Of a stretch of 64,000 bases of DNA, positions 18,698 to 30,223 are shown piece after piece (the stretch's first letter is position 1; each line of letters starts with the position of its first letter). The DNA lies in assembly GCA_035772735.1 (NCBI GenBank), contig JASDFA010000019.1:66998001-67062000 (forward strand), written 5' to 3'. A model generated the notes under the pieces. That model saw nothing but the letters and a program-made list of their open reading frames with translations. It searched no databases and had not been told where the DNA came from. The translations under genes and the position numbers were made by a program. This DNA is from Datura wrightii (taxonomy: Eukaryota > Streptophyta > Magnoliopsida > Solanales > Solanaceae).

Positions 18698-20123
18698 TGT
18701 TCGGGTGGTTTGGTATAGGTTAAAACCGACACGCAAGTGCACGTGGTCAAACAAGTAATAAAGTGGCTAAGTAAGCCAAGTATCGAACCAAGGAGACTCT
18801 GGAAAAGTAAAATTTCTTAAGTATACTATATTCTAGCTTACTTCTACTTATGCTGACAACAACGTAACCAAAAGTTAAATAATTTTTATTTATAAATTAT
18901 ATACTAAAACTATTAACAACTATTTACTGTGAATTGAAACTATGGATATGAGCATGCCAAGGTTAAGAACAAGTAATGAACTTAATTATAATCATAATTT
19001 GGTTATTCTTCTCTTCCTGTTGCTAGCCAAGAACATTAGCCTAGAGATTAAAACTCTCGTATTTAATCTCACTTTAGAATCATAAACCATTCGTCTACAT
19101 TTCTGTGATCAAATGCAATTTATGACCTAGCAATACACTTCCGGTTCCTAAATTGACTAATACGGCTTTCAAGTATATTTCTATCAGGAAAGCACATCAA
19201 AACCCAATTTTCCCAAATCAAGTTAAGAACAATACCCTATTAATTCACAACTTTCCAATTTCGTGCTCTCTCGAGTGAAATTGGACTTTTTAGATGTACA
19301 TTAATGTCGGCCACACACTAATGCAGTAGAAACAATAATTAATAGAACAACATGGAAGAAGAAGAAGAAAACCATAAAATTAATAATCAAAATTCATCAC
19401 AAATGTTCATAACCTCAGCAAGGAAGAGAATTAGCCACTCATTTGTGGATTAATTATCCTAAAACAAGTGTTAATCATAAATACAATTGATTGAAAGAAG
19501 AAAGAAAGAGAGAAAAACCCTTAGCTTTTTCGTCCCTCAACTGTATGTAACCCACGTCCTTGCTCCACCAAGTCTGAATTAATTAAAAATAAGCCTAAGT
19601 GTTCTATTTATACTAGTGGGAATTTTTTCCGGAATAACAAGCAACGTGTCACGGAGGTCAACGCGGAGCACTGCCTCCGTGACACAGCATGGACGCGGAC
19701 CCTCACTGGAAATCCAAGGTCCGGGAATATAGCCTCAACGTGGCACGACATGCAACGCGGAGGCTTGGCTCCGTGCCACGGAGCTGTCGCCAGGCTTCAC
19801 TGGAAATTGCCAAATTAATTCATCCTCCATGCAGTGTGCCTCCGCGATGGTAGCGCGGCACGGCTCCATCGCGGAGCCCCTTTACATTGTGCATTCCAAT
19901 GTCTTTTCCGTGCTCGCATCCAAGTCCAACTCCGATATTGTTCCAACATGCATTTTAGCTCCTAAAAATCATGTTTTACCTACAACACAATGCTAATCAT
20001 GTTGGTTAGTATAAATTCACATTTTATTACCAATTACATGAAAATGTATACACATTGCACAATAAACAAGGCGAAAATGATACGTTTGAGTATCACTTGG
20101 GCATATATATCTGCCCAAGATCA
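18698..20123 (-). repeat. 3' LTR of element B
   Basis: 1426 bases. The inner edge (20123) abuts the PPT complement cttaccccacacttaaa (20124-20140). Same terminal hairpin, palindromes and TATA as the other copy. Confidence 0.95.
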
Positions 20124-20140
20124 CTTACCCCACACTTAAA
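20124..20140 (-). promoter_or_regulatory. Polypurine tract of element B
   Basis: TTTAAGTGTGGGGTAAG on the element strand directly precedes the 3' LTR start TGATCTTGGG. It primes plus-strand DNA in LTR elements. The same tract precedes the LTRs of E and H. Confidence 0.8.
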
Positions 20141-21950
20141 TCCTTGTTCTTCCTCGAACAACACATACACAACTCATGCAAATTACATCTCAACCTTTGT
20201 CACTATGGTGCGACAATTTACGCTACGGTCATACCGATCATTCAATATTGTAAATCATCAAGAAAACATGCATGGTCTTAACAATGCAATGACCTTTAAT
20301 ACATCAAGACTTCCTAGACTTCAAAAATCGACTCTCGATATCGACAAACTCATGCAAATCAGCTAATCAAGATATCCAACACAAAAATCAATCTTTCATC
20401 AAGCATGTGCCCTTGCAACTCAAGAGAATCTTCCCCTTTATGTTCATGCAACACACAAACATTCAAGTAGGGGCATGTAGAAATTAATTTCACTCTCTCT
20501 CCCAAAAGAATTCACATGCATCATGTCATGACCCATAGGCTTGCTCTTAGTGTATTACTCCACTAATATAAGGAAATGCGATGTAAGATCAAGTAGGACT
20601 TTAGTGGGTTGTAATGGAAGCCATGGAACTAGTATATATTGGATTAGCCAATAATAGTCACTAGCATCCTTAAGCGCCTTTTCAACACATTCCCATAAAC
20701 TCATGAACATTGTTTCTCTCTTTTTTTTAATCATCCCATTCATGCTGGTTCACTTTCGTATGGCCCATTTCATCAAACACACTTGACATGACACAAAGGT
20801 TTTTCATGCACCTTCACTATCATTTCATTATGACAAGTGCCTCTTCAACCTTTTCTTTTCATTCCTCACTCTGCTTTTCTTTTTCTTTCCACTCTTCTCA
20901 CTCTTTGACACTTCGGGAAAATTATTCTTTTCTTAAGTGCTTATGAGTTTTGTATAGACTTTACGGCTCATGAAAAGAAGGAATTAAGCTCAGTTTATAC
21001 AATTTTGGACAAAAGAAAGAAATAATCGGCTAAAGGCTCAACGGGCTGACTAGGGTATACTGTCACATAAAAAGGTAGAGTATGACAAGAAAACAAAAAT
21101 ATAGAAATTCTCGGTTAAAACAAAGAAATGCCTACATCCTTTACAACACTACACCTCCTTCATTTCATTTTGTACACACACCAGGCAGGTTCTAGATACT
21201 TCACAATAACATGGAATAACAATACCTCACTTCACACTTCATGCACATGCTCGATTCAAGATGCATTCACAGACTCTCTAATTAGCCAATTACATGAATT
21301 CAAAAATTAAGCCTCAATCACACTGAATCGAATTCTACCGCCTAGGTTACTCAACATATTTACAAAATTGCATGCTTTCAAACGAATCACTTTTACATTT
21401 TGAATATCAGTTACAACACGCAACCAAAATTTCACAACCATATAGTAACTACAGGTTCCGTGATGCAATCCACCAAAGAAAAAAACTGAAACAAATTAAA
21501 ATCACTACTCCTACCGACTACATTTCCCTTAAGACGGTCGTCATCCATCCGTCATAGGGAACAGTCACTAACTATGACATCGGTTCAATGGGACTATTCT
21601 CGGTAAAAGAACCGAAAACAAACTCTGAGAAACCCAAAAATAAAAATCAAAAACTTTTTGCAAAACATCGATCATTTTGATGAAAAAATATTTACACAAT
21701 ATTTTAATATGTACAAAATAGTTTTGCAAAATTTTTTGCAAAAATATCGATCATTTCGATAAAGAAAAAAAATATTTACAAAGTTTGTACCAGCTGGCAA
21801 CCACAACATTTCACAACACACATCAATTACCACAAAAATATGTACCTATACAGATAAAAATCAGTTTGTACTCACAATCACTGGGAAACATAAACATACA
21901 TACCAAACAAAGAATAATTCAATTTCATGCTAAATTGCTAATTAGGGTGA
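20141..21950 (-). other. 3' noncoding region of element B
   Basis: Collinear with A's 1-1700, with no coding potential. It keeps the conserved blocks at 20522-20570 and 21178-21196. Near 21900-21950 it jumps from the equivalent of A about 1675 to A about 3650, so ORF2, its leader and the internal PPT-like module are missing. Confidence 0.7.
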
Positions 21951-22220
21951 TTTATCTCACCTCCCATGCTCAAATTAGACTAAAATCGCCAAAAAACTTT
22001 AGAGAGTAGAGGAAAACATACCTTTAAGTTGAATGATCGAAGAAACTTGACAAATTGTTTGCTTAGTAGCGTGGCATGTTGGTTGGGAGAGGGAACTTAG
22101 GTGTTTGGTCGCGGAGAAGAGAGAAAATGAGGAAAAAGGGCAAAAATTCGGGGTTTAAAATGAAAGAAATACGCGGGTCACCCGGCAACCCGGTGTGAAC
22201 CGTCACAAAATATAGGGCAA

Positions 22221-22360
22221 CATGTCACGGAGGGTAACGCGGAGCCCCTCCTCCGTGACACGGAGCTAACGCGATGGCTCTCTGGAATTTTTTTAAAAAA
22301 TCCAGATTCAACCTCAACGTGTCACGGAGGGTAACGCGGAGCCCTTCCTCCGTGACACGG
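22221..22360. repeat. Two GTGTCACGGAGG palindromes in element B's internal region
   Basis: Arms at 22221-22233 with 22250-22263, and 22318-22330 with 22347-22360. They are collinear with the pair at 3928-4066 of A, so B kept the promoter-like block although it lost ORF2. Confidence 0.8.
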
Positions 22361-22617
22361 AGCCAACGCCCTAGTGTACTGTCTCTTCATTTTATTCATT
22401 TTTTCATACCTTGCCTTTTCCTTCCCGATTCCATGCACATTTTTCTTCGGTTGACCTGAAAATCACCTTACTAAACAAAATTGGTTAGATTAATAGATTT
22501 CCCTAACTAAAATGAAAAATACAAACTAAAATGAAAAATTTGTACTAAATCTAGAAAAAGAAAAATTAAAATAAAAACTATTTACACTTTACTAAACAAA
22601 ACAAAAAAAATATTTTT

Positions 22618-22664
22618 CACGGGTTGCCTCCCGTGCAGTGACTGGTTTACCGTCGCGACTCGAC
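22618..22664 (-). promoter_or_regulatory. Tandem hairpins after the gag-protease stop of element B
   Basis: GTCGAGTCGCGAC (22664-22652) then CACGGGAGGCAACCCGTG (22635-22618), at the same spacing as in A. Both stems are intact. They follow the stop by 12 bases, so the deletion that removed pol kept this junction. Confidence 0.7.
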
Positions 22665-22675
22665 GTCCTTTATGC

Positions 22676-25048
22676 TCAATTATACACTAGGGTGATGGAT
22701 GATTTTTCATGATCATTGTCCTCCCCCCAGTAGTGCTCACCTTTATCTGGTGGTCTTCCCATCAACTCTCGGGAATCACTCATTTGTTTAGTATTCCCAT
22801 GATCAATCACATTGATCACCGAGAGTTCCTTATTTACCATCGGGAGCTTGGGTGCTTTGTACACATCGAACACTTCTACCTTTTCATGTGCTCGCATTGT
22901 AAGTTGACCCGCAGCCACGTCGATTAATGCTTTTCCGGTTGCCAAGAAGGGTCGTCCCAAAATAAATGGGACTTCAGCATCTGGTTCAAAATCCAGAACA
23001 ATAAAATCAACCGAAAAAATGAGGGATCCCACTTGCACAAGCACATCCTCAACAATGCCATCCGGCCTAGATAAGGATCTGTCTGTTAGCTGCAAGATTA
23101 CGGTTGTAGGTCTAGGACTCCCCAGACCTAACTTTCTGAATACCGAAGATGGCATCAGATTTATACTCGCCCCCAAGTCACACAATCCATGAGCTCGGAT
23201 ACTCTGCCCAATTGTAAGATGGATAGTAAAACTTCCAGGGTCTTTTAGCTTCGTAGGCAGTCTATTTTGGATCCGGGAAGTGCATTCCTCCATCAAAGCC
23301 ACCGTGGCATACTCAGTCAAACGACTTTTGTTGGCCACGATGTCTTTAATATATTTAACATATTTTGGCACTCCCTGCAAGACATCAACAAGAGGTAAGT
23401 TAACATGTACCTGTTTAAGCACCTCCATAAATTTCTTGAAACACGCCTCCTCCTTGTGTTTCTTGAGTCGTTGAGGGAACGGGGGTGGAGGCCTTTCTGA
23501 TTCAGCTTCTTTGGTCTTCCCCTTATCCGCAAGTTGCTCTCCCTCATCATCTGCTGCTCCTGACTTTTGAGGCGGTCTTTCCGGTTCCACCTCCTTCAGC
23601 TGCAAACCACTCCTCGTGGTCACTGCATTTACCTGCTTCGGATTAGGATCCATGTCGCTAGGCAGTCCTCCTCTGGGCCTTGTGTTTTGGGCACTAGCAA
23701 ATTGCCCAAATTGATACTCAAGAGCCTTGGTCGCTAATTGATTATTTTTCACTTCAGCTGCCAATTTAACATAGTCAGCCTGCAATTGTGCCTGATTAGA
23801 GATCATGGTCTTGAACATCTCCTCAATGCTCGGTGATGGTGGTGGAGGAGGGGCATTGTGATTTCTGAATTGAGATTGGTAGTTCTGTTGCCCTCCTTGA
23901 TTCCTGTGCATACCCTGACCCGAACTTTGGCCTTGTTGGTTGTTGCTACCCCACGAAAAATTTGGATGGTTCCTCGAATTTGAGTTGTAGCCGCTACCAA
24001 ACTGCTGTTGATTTCTTTGTGCATCGCCCACAAAGTTAACCGAATCTGGGTTTGCTCCACAGCACTCAGCTGAGTGCTCACTGCTACCACACACTTCACA
24101 CCACATTTGCTGGACTGCATTGACTGAAGCTGAAGGCTGGTTCAAGTTCATATTGCTGAAGTGGTTGTTTAACTGATTCTGCAAGGCAGCTATCTGTGCA
24201 GCGATTGCTGTAAATCCATCCACTTCAAGCACTCCTGCTGCTTTCCTTGCTCCACCTCGAGATGAGTCAGCATTCCATTCTGGATTGCCCTGTGAAATCC
24301 GGTTGAGCAAAGTGTACAGCTCCTCATAAGTCTTTTCCAGCGCTTGCCCTCCAGTTGCTGAGTCTAACAAAATTTTAGTATGGGGTTCCAAACCCTCAAT
24401 AAATGTGTGTACCAATACCTCATTGGACTGATGATGATGAGGACATTCCCGCAACACGGATTTAAATCTTTCCCAGGCTTGATATAAATTTTCTCCCTCC
24501 CTCTGTTTGAAACTTAGAATTTGACTTCTAAGTCTGGCTGTTTTACCAGAGGGAAAAAATCTTATCAAAAACTTTCGTGCAAGATCATCCCACGTTGATA
24601 TAGAATTTGGTGGTTCAGCTTTTAACCACCTCTTGGCTTCACCAAGTAAGGAAAACGGAAATAGGGTGAGCCGAACATAATCAGGTGACACTCCAGCGGG
24701 TATATAAGTGTCACTTATCTCCAAAAAATTCTGGAGATGTTGTTGTAGGTCTTCATGAGGGAGACCGGTAAATTGCCCACTTGTGTGCAATAGTTGCACC
24801 ATGTTCTTCTTTAATTCAAATCTCCCTCCAGGCTCTAGTTTGCGGATGCTTGAATGTACATTGTTGGCATGTGGGATTGCCACCTCGCGAACCGGCCTTG
24901 CTGCTGCTTCGTCGGGCACTAACACTGCCCTCACAACCGGTGGATTTTGTTGCTCCATAATAGACTGTCTGAGCAACTGCAGCTTCTTTTGAAGAGCTTC
25001 TCTGCGTTTACTATGAAATTCACGTTCAAGCTCTGTATAAGATTCCAC
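22676..25048 (-). CDS. gag: Element B gag-protease joined in frame to the last residues of integrase
   Basis: An unbroken 790-residue frame. Gag part as in A: PGGRFELKKNMV, LTLFPFSLLGEAKRWLKAEP, LARKFLIRFFPSGK, zinc knuckle MWCEVCGSSEHSAEC, then a proline-rich tail. Gag continues without a stop into protease with CDLGASINLMP and ILGRPFLAT. After VINVIDHG the sequence leaves protease and within about 30 residues becomes HYWGEDNDHEKSSITL, which aligns with the extreme C-terminus of A's integrase (HYWGDDHDRDKSS). One in-frame deletion of about 3.3 kb relative to A explains this. No ATG lies at the N-terminus: a CTG sits at 25069-25067 after an in-frame TGA, and the first ATG is at 24958. An intact gag with no pol fits mobilisation in trans. 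Confidence 0.93.
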   Translation of the reverse strand: MESYTELEREFHSKRREALQKKLQLLRQSIMEQQNPPVVRAVLVPDEAAARPVREVAIPHANNVHSSIRKLEPGGRFELKKNMVQLLHTSGQFTGLPHEDLQQHLQNFLEISDTYIPAGVSPDYVRLTLFPFSLLGEAKRWLKAEPPNSISTWDDLARKFLIRFFPSGKTARLRSQILSFKQREGENLYQAWERFKSVLRECPHHHQSNEVLVHTFIEGLEPHTKILLDSATGGQALEKTYEELYTLLNRISQGNPEWNADSSRGGARKAAGVLEVDGFTAIAAQIAALQNQLNNHFSNMNLNQPSASVNAVQQMWCEVCGSSEHSAECCGANPDSVNFVGDAQRNQQQFGSGYNSNSRNHPNFSWGSNNQQGQSSGQGMHRNQGGQQNYQSQFRNHNAPPPPPSPSIEEMFKTMISNQAQLQADYVKLAAEVKNNQLATKALEYQFGQFASAQNTRPRGGLPSDMDPNPKQVNAVTTRSGLQLKEVEPERPPQKSGAADDEGEQLADKGKTKEAESERPPPPFPQRLKKHKEEACFKKFMEVLKQVHVNLPLVDVLQGVPKYVKYIKDIVANKSRLTEYATVALMEECTSRIQNRLPTKLKDPGSFTIHLTIGQSIRAHGLCDLGASINLMPSSVFRKLGLGSPRPTTVILQLTDRSLSRPDGIVEDVLVQVGSLIFSVDFIVLDFEPDAEVPFILGRPFLATGKALIDVAAGQLTMRAHEKVEVFDVYKAPKLPMVNKELSVINVIDHGNTKQMSDSRELMGRPPDKGEHYWGEDNDHEKSSITLVYN

Positions 25049-25186
25049 CAGCTCCTTGTCCTTTGCCAGTGTTCACAGAAATCAAGTCTGCAAAATACAG
25101 GCTAAGACCAAGTTGTCTACACTTAAGAAAATAAAACAAAAATACAGTAAATTTACACTTAACACAATTTCACCAATTGCCTCGTC

Positions 25187-25204
25187 TCCCCGGCAACAAA
25201 GTCA
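25187..25204 (-). promoter_or_regulatory. Decayed PBS of element B (tRNA-Asp type)
   Basis: The element strand reads TGACTTTGTTGCCGGGGA: the inner 11 bases fit tRNA-Asp, but four mismatches fall in the seven bases nearest the LTR. These bases prime first, so B as it stands would prime poorly. The changes could postdate insertion. Confidence 0.8.
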
Positions 25205-25210
25205 AAAACT

Positions 25211-26636
25211 TGTTCGGGTGGTTTGGTATAAGTTAAAACCGACACGCAAGTGCACGTGGTCAAACAAGTAATAAAGTGGCTAAGTAAGCCAAGTATCGAA
25301 CCAAGGAGACTCTGGATAAGTAAAATTGCTTAAGTATACTATATTCTAGCTTACTTCTACTTATGCTGACAACAACGTAACCAAAAGTTAAATAATTTTT
25401 GTTTATAAATTATATACTAAAACTATTAACAACTATTTACTGTGAATTGAAACTATGGATATGAGCATGCCAAGGTTAAGAACAAGTAATGAACTTAATT
25501 ATAATCATAATTTGGTTATTCTTCTCTTCCTGTTCCTAGCCAAGAACATTATCCTAGAGATTAAAACACTCCTATTTAATCTCACTTTAGAATCATAAAC
25601 CATTCGTCTACATTTCTGTGATCAAATTCAATTTATGACCTAGCAATACACTTCCGGTTCCTAAATTGACTAATACGGCTTTCAAGTATACTTCTATCAA
25701 GAAACCACATCAAAACCCAATTTTCCCAAATCAAGTTAAGAACAATACCCTATTAATTCACAACTTTCCAATTTCGTGCTCTCTCGAGTGAAATTAGACT
25801 TTTTAGATGTACATTAATGTCGGCCACACACTAATGCAGTAGAAACAAGAATTAATAGAACAACATGGAAGAAGAAGAAGAAAACCATAAAATTAATAAT
25901 CAAAATTCATCACAAATTTTCATAACCTCAGCAAAGAAGAGAATTAGCCACTCATTTGTGGATTAGTCATCCTAAAACAAGTGTTAATCCTACATACAAT
26001 TGATTGAAAGAAGAAAGAAAGAGAGAAAAACCCTTAGCTTTTTCGTCCCTCAACTGCCTATAACCCAAGTCCTTGCTCCACCAAGTCTGAATTAAATAAA
26101 AATAAGCCTAAGTGTTCTATTTATACTAGTGGGAATTTTTCCCGGAATAACAAGCAACGTGTCACGGAGGCCAACGCGGAGCACTGCCTCCGTGAAACGG
26201 CGTGGATGCGGAGCCTCACTGGAAATCCAAGGTCCGAGAATATAGCCTCAACGTGGCACGGCATGCAACGCGGAGGCTTGCCTCCATGCCACGGAGCTGT
26301 CGCGAGGCTTCACTGGAAATTGCCAGATTAATTCATCCTCCATGCAGTGTGCCTCCGCGATGGTAGCGTGGCACGGCTCCATCGCGGAGCCCCTTTACAT
26401 TGTGCATTCCAATGTCTTTTTCGTGCTCGCATCCAATTCCAACTCCGATATTGTTCCAACATGCATTTTAGCTCCTAAAAATTATGTTTTACCTACAAAA
26501 CAATGCTAATCATGTTGGTTAGTATAAATTCACATTTTATTACCAATTACATGAAAATATATACATATTGCACAATAAACAAGGCAAAAATGATACGTTT
26601 GAGTATCACTTGGGCATATAAATCTGCCCAAGATCA
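25211..26636 (-). repeat. 5' LTR of element B
   Basis: 1426 bases, the same length as the 3' LTR. It starts TGATCTTGGGCAG (26636) and ends CACCCGAACA (25211) on the element strand. TATA at 26126-26117. The outer edge abuts CATAC. Confidence 0.95.
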
Positions 26637-26641
26637 CATAC
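26637..26641. other. Target site duplication of element B, right copy (CATAC)
   Basis: Exact repeat of 18693-18697, next to the outer end of B's 5' LTR. C's coding remnants resume immediately after it. Confidence 0.95.
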
Positions 26642-27879
26642 CAGTGACCACATCTGCTGAAGTCTCCTGCTCCTGGCGAGAGATAAGGAAATTGGTTTGG
26701 GCGCTGACGGCCACCCCCACTAGTAGATGCTCCCTGCAAAGCCGAACGGGCTGGAGCTGCTGTTATCCTGGTGGTCTGTGCATGACCCCTATCGTCACCT
26801 TGCCTAGCATATGGGCACACTCGACGTATGTCCCCGGATCTACCACACCCATAGCAGACATCTGAACCGAGTAGGCACTCTCCGATATGACTCCTGCCGC
26901 ACTTCCAAGAAGCTGGAGAGGTATACTCTAACTGGGTGCCCCTTTGATCCCTCGACCTTGAAGCCCTACTCCTATGATCACCCCTGTGTCTAGATGGAAC
27001 ACTAGATGATGATGGTGTTGGGGCTAGTAACCTCTACTGCAACTGTGGACAGTAGCCACCACCATACCTCTGATGTGAAAAGGCACGACTATCTGTTCGA
27101 GCTCTGTTTGCCTCCCTCTCCCTTGCATGAGCTGCCTCCATCTGCTAGGTGTACAACACTATGCGAGGAAAGTCCATATCCCAAGGAAGCATGGCTGTCC
27201 TGCAATCCTTATCTAAATAACCGGCCACGCTATGAACAAATTATCTCACCCATGCCCTCTGATCCATCACCAACTCTGGGGAGTATTTTGACAACCGGGT
27301 GAACTCAAGCGAATACTCCAGCACTGTAATTTTTCCTTTCTTGAGGTTTACAAACTTGGCTGCTTTCAATTCCCTCATCTCCCGAGGGAAGAACCTGTCA
27401 AGAAAGGCCATGTGAAACTCATCCCAGGTGATAAGGCCCTCACCTGTTGCCCTACTGTCCTTCCATTGCTTGTACCAAACATGAGAAACCTCTTTTAGCT
27501 AATATGAGACCAAGTCTACACATTCCCCATCTGTCACCCCCATAACCTGAGTGACCTTAGAGATGTCTTTAATGAACTCATCTGGGTCCTCATCCACCTT
27601 TGATCCCATGAACTCGGGAGGGTTCAACCTCATGAAGTCTCTAATTTGAGTCGCCGCTGCATTTCCATTATGTGGAACCTACGCAATAGCCTGCTGATTG
27701 ACCTGAACGGTCAAAGCCTACGCCAACATCTGAATCACCGCCTGAAACTCGGCGTGGGTAGCTGGCTCTAGTGCTTGGGGTTCCGGAATAGGTAGGACTT
27801 GCTGATGCCCATGGTTATTTCCATCTCCACGGCCTTTATCATTTCCATTCCTCCTTCCATTCATTCTTCTAGGAGCCAT
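26642..27879 (-). pseudogene. gag: Element C gag, broken and cut by B
   Basis: Starts at the ATG at 27879 (MAPRRMNGRRNG). Readable pieces include NPPEFMGSKVDEDPDEFIKD, SHVWYKQWKDSR, WDEFHMAFLDRFFPREMRELKAAKF and LEYSLEFTRLSKYSPELV, a classical Tekay/Del gag, interrupted by several stops. Near 26830-26870 there is a knuckle reading CYGCGRSGDIRRVC: spacing CX2CX4HX4C, but the His is Asp (CAC to GAC), so zinc binding is lost. The C-terminal part ends at B, and protease follows on B's far side. Confidence 0.87.
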
Positions 27880-28070
27880 AATTTTGCAAGTCACGAATAG
27901 CACGAATTAGAAGGATGGAAGCTTTTCATCGCAGGACATAGACAAGAAAGAAGGGAACATTTCCTAAATTTTTAATAGCCTCTCTATCATAGGTGTGGCG
28001 CACTTCACACCCATTAAAAAGACTCTACTTTACGCGACTTTAAGACAACTCTAGGACACTTCAACCTATT

Positions 28071-28082
28071 GCTCTGATACCA
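28071..28082 (-). promoter_or_regulatory. PBS of element C, initiator tRNA-Met type
   Basis: TGGTATCAGAGC on the element strand matches the complement of the 3' end of plant initiator tRNA-Met over 12 bases, four bases inside the 5' LTR. This distinguishes C from the tRNA-Asp primed elements around it. Confidence 0.9.
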
Positions 28083-28086
28083 AGTT

Positions 28087-30223
28087 TGTCACGACCCGAA
28101 CGTGTACTCGGATCGTAGACACGGGACAAGGACCCTGAGGGACCCCATGTCGACCCATGGCTCATGCATACAACTAATCTTATTCAAATAAGCAGAATGA
28201 TAATCATAAAACATAACAAAAACGTAATTATACCATAACATCAAGAAACACTGGGCGTATACACGAAGGAGTACTACATACTTGTTTGAAAGCCTCTAAT
28301 ATATAAGATGGGTCGATGGGACAACATCCCCAACTAACCTGACTAAAACTTAACATAAACAGCATGAAAGTCAATTGAACGGCCCTCCGAACATGAGGAC
28401 TCACTAATAAGCTGAAAGTGTAAGTTGAGATGGATTAAGGATAAGGATGAACCTGAGATCTGGACCCTGTATCATGAAACAATACAGCACAGGAAGGTAT
28501 ACAGTCAGTACATGAAATATCCCGAGTACGCAAGATAAGTAAAACGGACGTTTAAAAGTAAAACAAAACTCAAAAGTAATATAAGAGACGGACGTCTGCT
28601 TGCATCATAACTTCATAAGAGAACATAAGGCTCAAGGCTTTCAAATCATTCATAAGACGTTCATAATTATAATTGTAAATAAACTTTATCAAAACATAAC
28701 TTGATCCAATAACATAAAAATAATAACGCATAAAACATGCAGAACAATGGGAGGATTCGTCATAACCTTCACCATCATGGTAGAGCTTTTCAAGATGCCC
28801 CATTGTCTCACTCAAGAGGGCAGAGCTGACCCTATCTTGCCATGCGAGGGTCATGCATAAGGCGTGATATCACATTTAAGGGGATTATTATCAATACAAC
28901 GTATCATTAGTAACCCACGGTGGCACGTGGTTATGAGACACCAGCATAGTCCTTTGAACGTCCGGGTTTCTCGGTGCTAGACACGACTCCAAAAAACATG
29001 CATACAGGCTCATACTTAAATCAATAAAATCATGAATTAAGATTCATTGGATAAAATATAACATTTATCATCATTGATCCCCTTTGAATGTGTTTAGCCA
29101 AGAATCAAAGTATTTTTCATTGGCCAACAGCATAAATCGATAAATCATGTAATTTGTTCATAAATTGTAGTTCATTCTTCAAGATGTGGGCATTGTCCAA
29201 TACTTCATCATATTCAATTCTTTTAAAACATGCCCATAAACATGGGTAGCTTGAGAATCATGCTTTCTACCATCAATAAACTCAAATTATAGAGTAGTCA
29301 TCATAAATCATAACTTCCATGAACTTTCATCAAATGGAAATTTTTAGATTTAAAAGAATGAATCATGATTTGAATAAAATAATAAAAGAACCTGTCCATC
29401 ATTCATAATTTGATAATTAATACTCCATCAAATTAGACCCATAAAGAGAAATCACATTTTCATGCATTTTGGTAAAACCGCATAAAACTTGACTAGGAGA
29501 ATTCATGAATTAACTTGATGTTTTGGCATGGGTGAGGAAGAATTCCACCCATTTTTAAACCCTACATAACTGGGAATAGATGGACTTAATGTTCCTTGAA
29601 CACCCACAAATAAATTGAGGAAAATTTGGGGAAGAAGGCTTTCAATCTCCCAAAAACCTCTCTAAGCCTTTATATGAGAATGGGCATGCATAAAGAGCTT
29701 AACTCCTCTTGTCACACTCAAAAAATATACAAAACTATGTAGTTTAGGCCTTAGGGACTTAAGAAATTATTGAAACACCCTTATTAAATTGCAAAAATTT
29801 CTTGTTGCCAGCCCCCACGAGAGGCCTAACGGGGCATTGCTACAGGGGACGACTCGTGGACATGGTCTGTTAAGGCCACTGCCCAAACATCCAAGGGGAC
29901 CCTATGGGTGACTTCACGAGTAGTGAGGTCAGATCACGACTCATGGTCACCTTCCGTGGCCTACAGTGTCCATCCCAACCTGCCAATCCTCCAGGGTTGA
30001 CCATGGGTGACCTCATGAGTCATGAGGTCTGACCACGACTCATGGTCAAGCCCATGGCCTCCTTACTCAGTCCTTGCCACACCATGCTGACCACGAGTCA
30101 CCTCACGACTCGTGGTCACTCCTCACGACTCACCTCACGAGTCGTTTTGTGACCTGGTGCTAATTTTTAGTTTTTCTTCATTTTTACTTCTAGATCTGAT
30201 CCTTGGTTTCCCGGGGTTTAACA
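28087..30223 (-). repeat. 5' LTR of element C
   Basis: 2137 bases, collinear with 12917-15050 but clearly diverged, with small indels. Holds the ACGAGTCGTGAGG repeat block at 29810-30150. Confidence 0.9.

Larger units (their letters stand above)
18698..26636 (-). mobile_element. Element B: complete, non-autonomous Athila-like retrotransposon
   Basis: 7939 bases with two LTRs of 1426 bases each, TG...CA ends and a perfect CATAC duplication, inserted in C's gag/protease. Internally it has a decayed tRNA-Asp PBS, an intact 790-codon gag-protease frame, tandem hairpins, two palindromes and a 3' region like A's. RT, RNase H and integrase are absent, as is ORF2. Counting by eye, the LTRs differ at about 47 of 1426 sites with no indel (about 3.3%). 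With an assumed 1.3e-8 changes per site per year this would be near 1.3 million years; the rate is an assumption. Confidence 0.95.
12917..30223 (-). mobile_element. Element C: decayed Tekay/Del-like Ty3/gypsy element, split by B
   Basis: Two LTRs of about 2.13 kb (12917-15050 and 28087-30223) share TGTTA..ACCCC and GGGTCGTGACA ends on the element strand. The PBS matches initiator tRNA-Met, and the order is gag, PR, RT, RNase H, IN with a chromodomain-like end. Without B and its duplication the element is about 9.4 kb. The flanks tcaac (12912-12916) and ttagc (30224-30228) match at only three of five bases, so the target duplication has decayed or the ends are off by a base. The LTRs differ at roughly one base in eight over the first 240 compared, far more than B's, so C is older than B, as nesting requires. 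Confidence 0.9.

Noticed and set aside
22709..25271. Open stretches on the plus strand opposite B's gag-protease (and similar ones opposite A, C and E)
   Set aside because: They mirror the codon pattern of the real minus-strand frame and show no motifs of their own.
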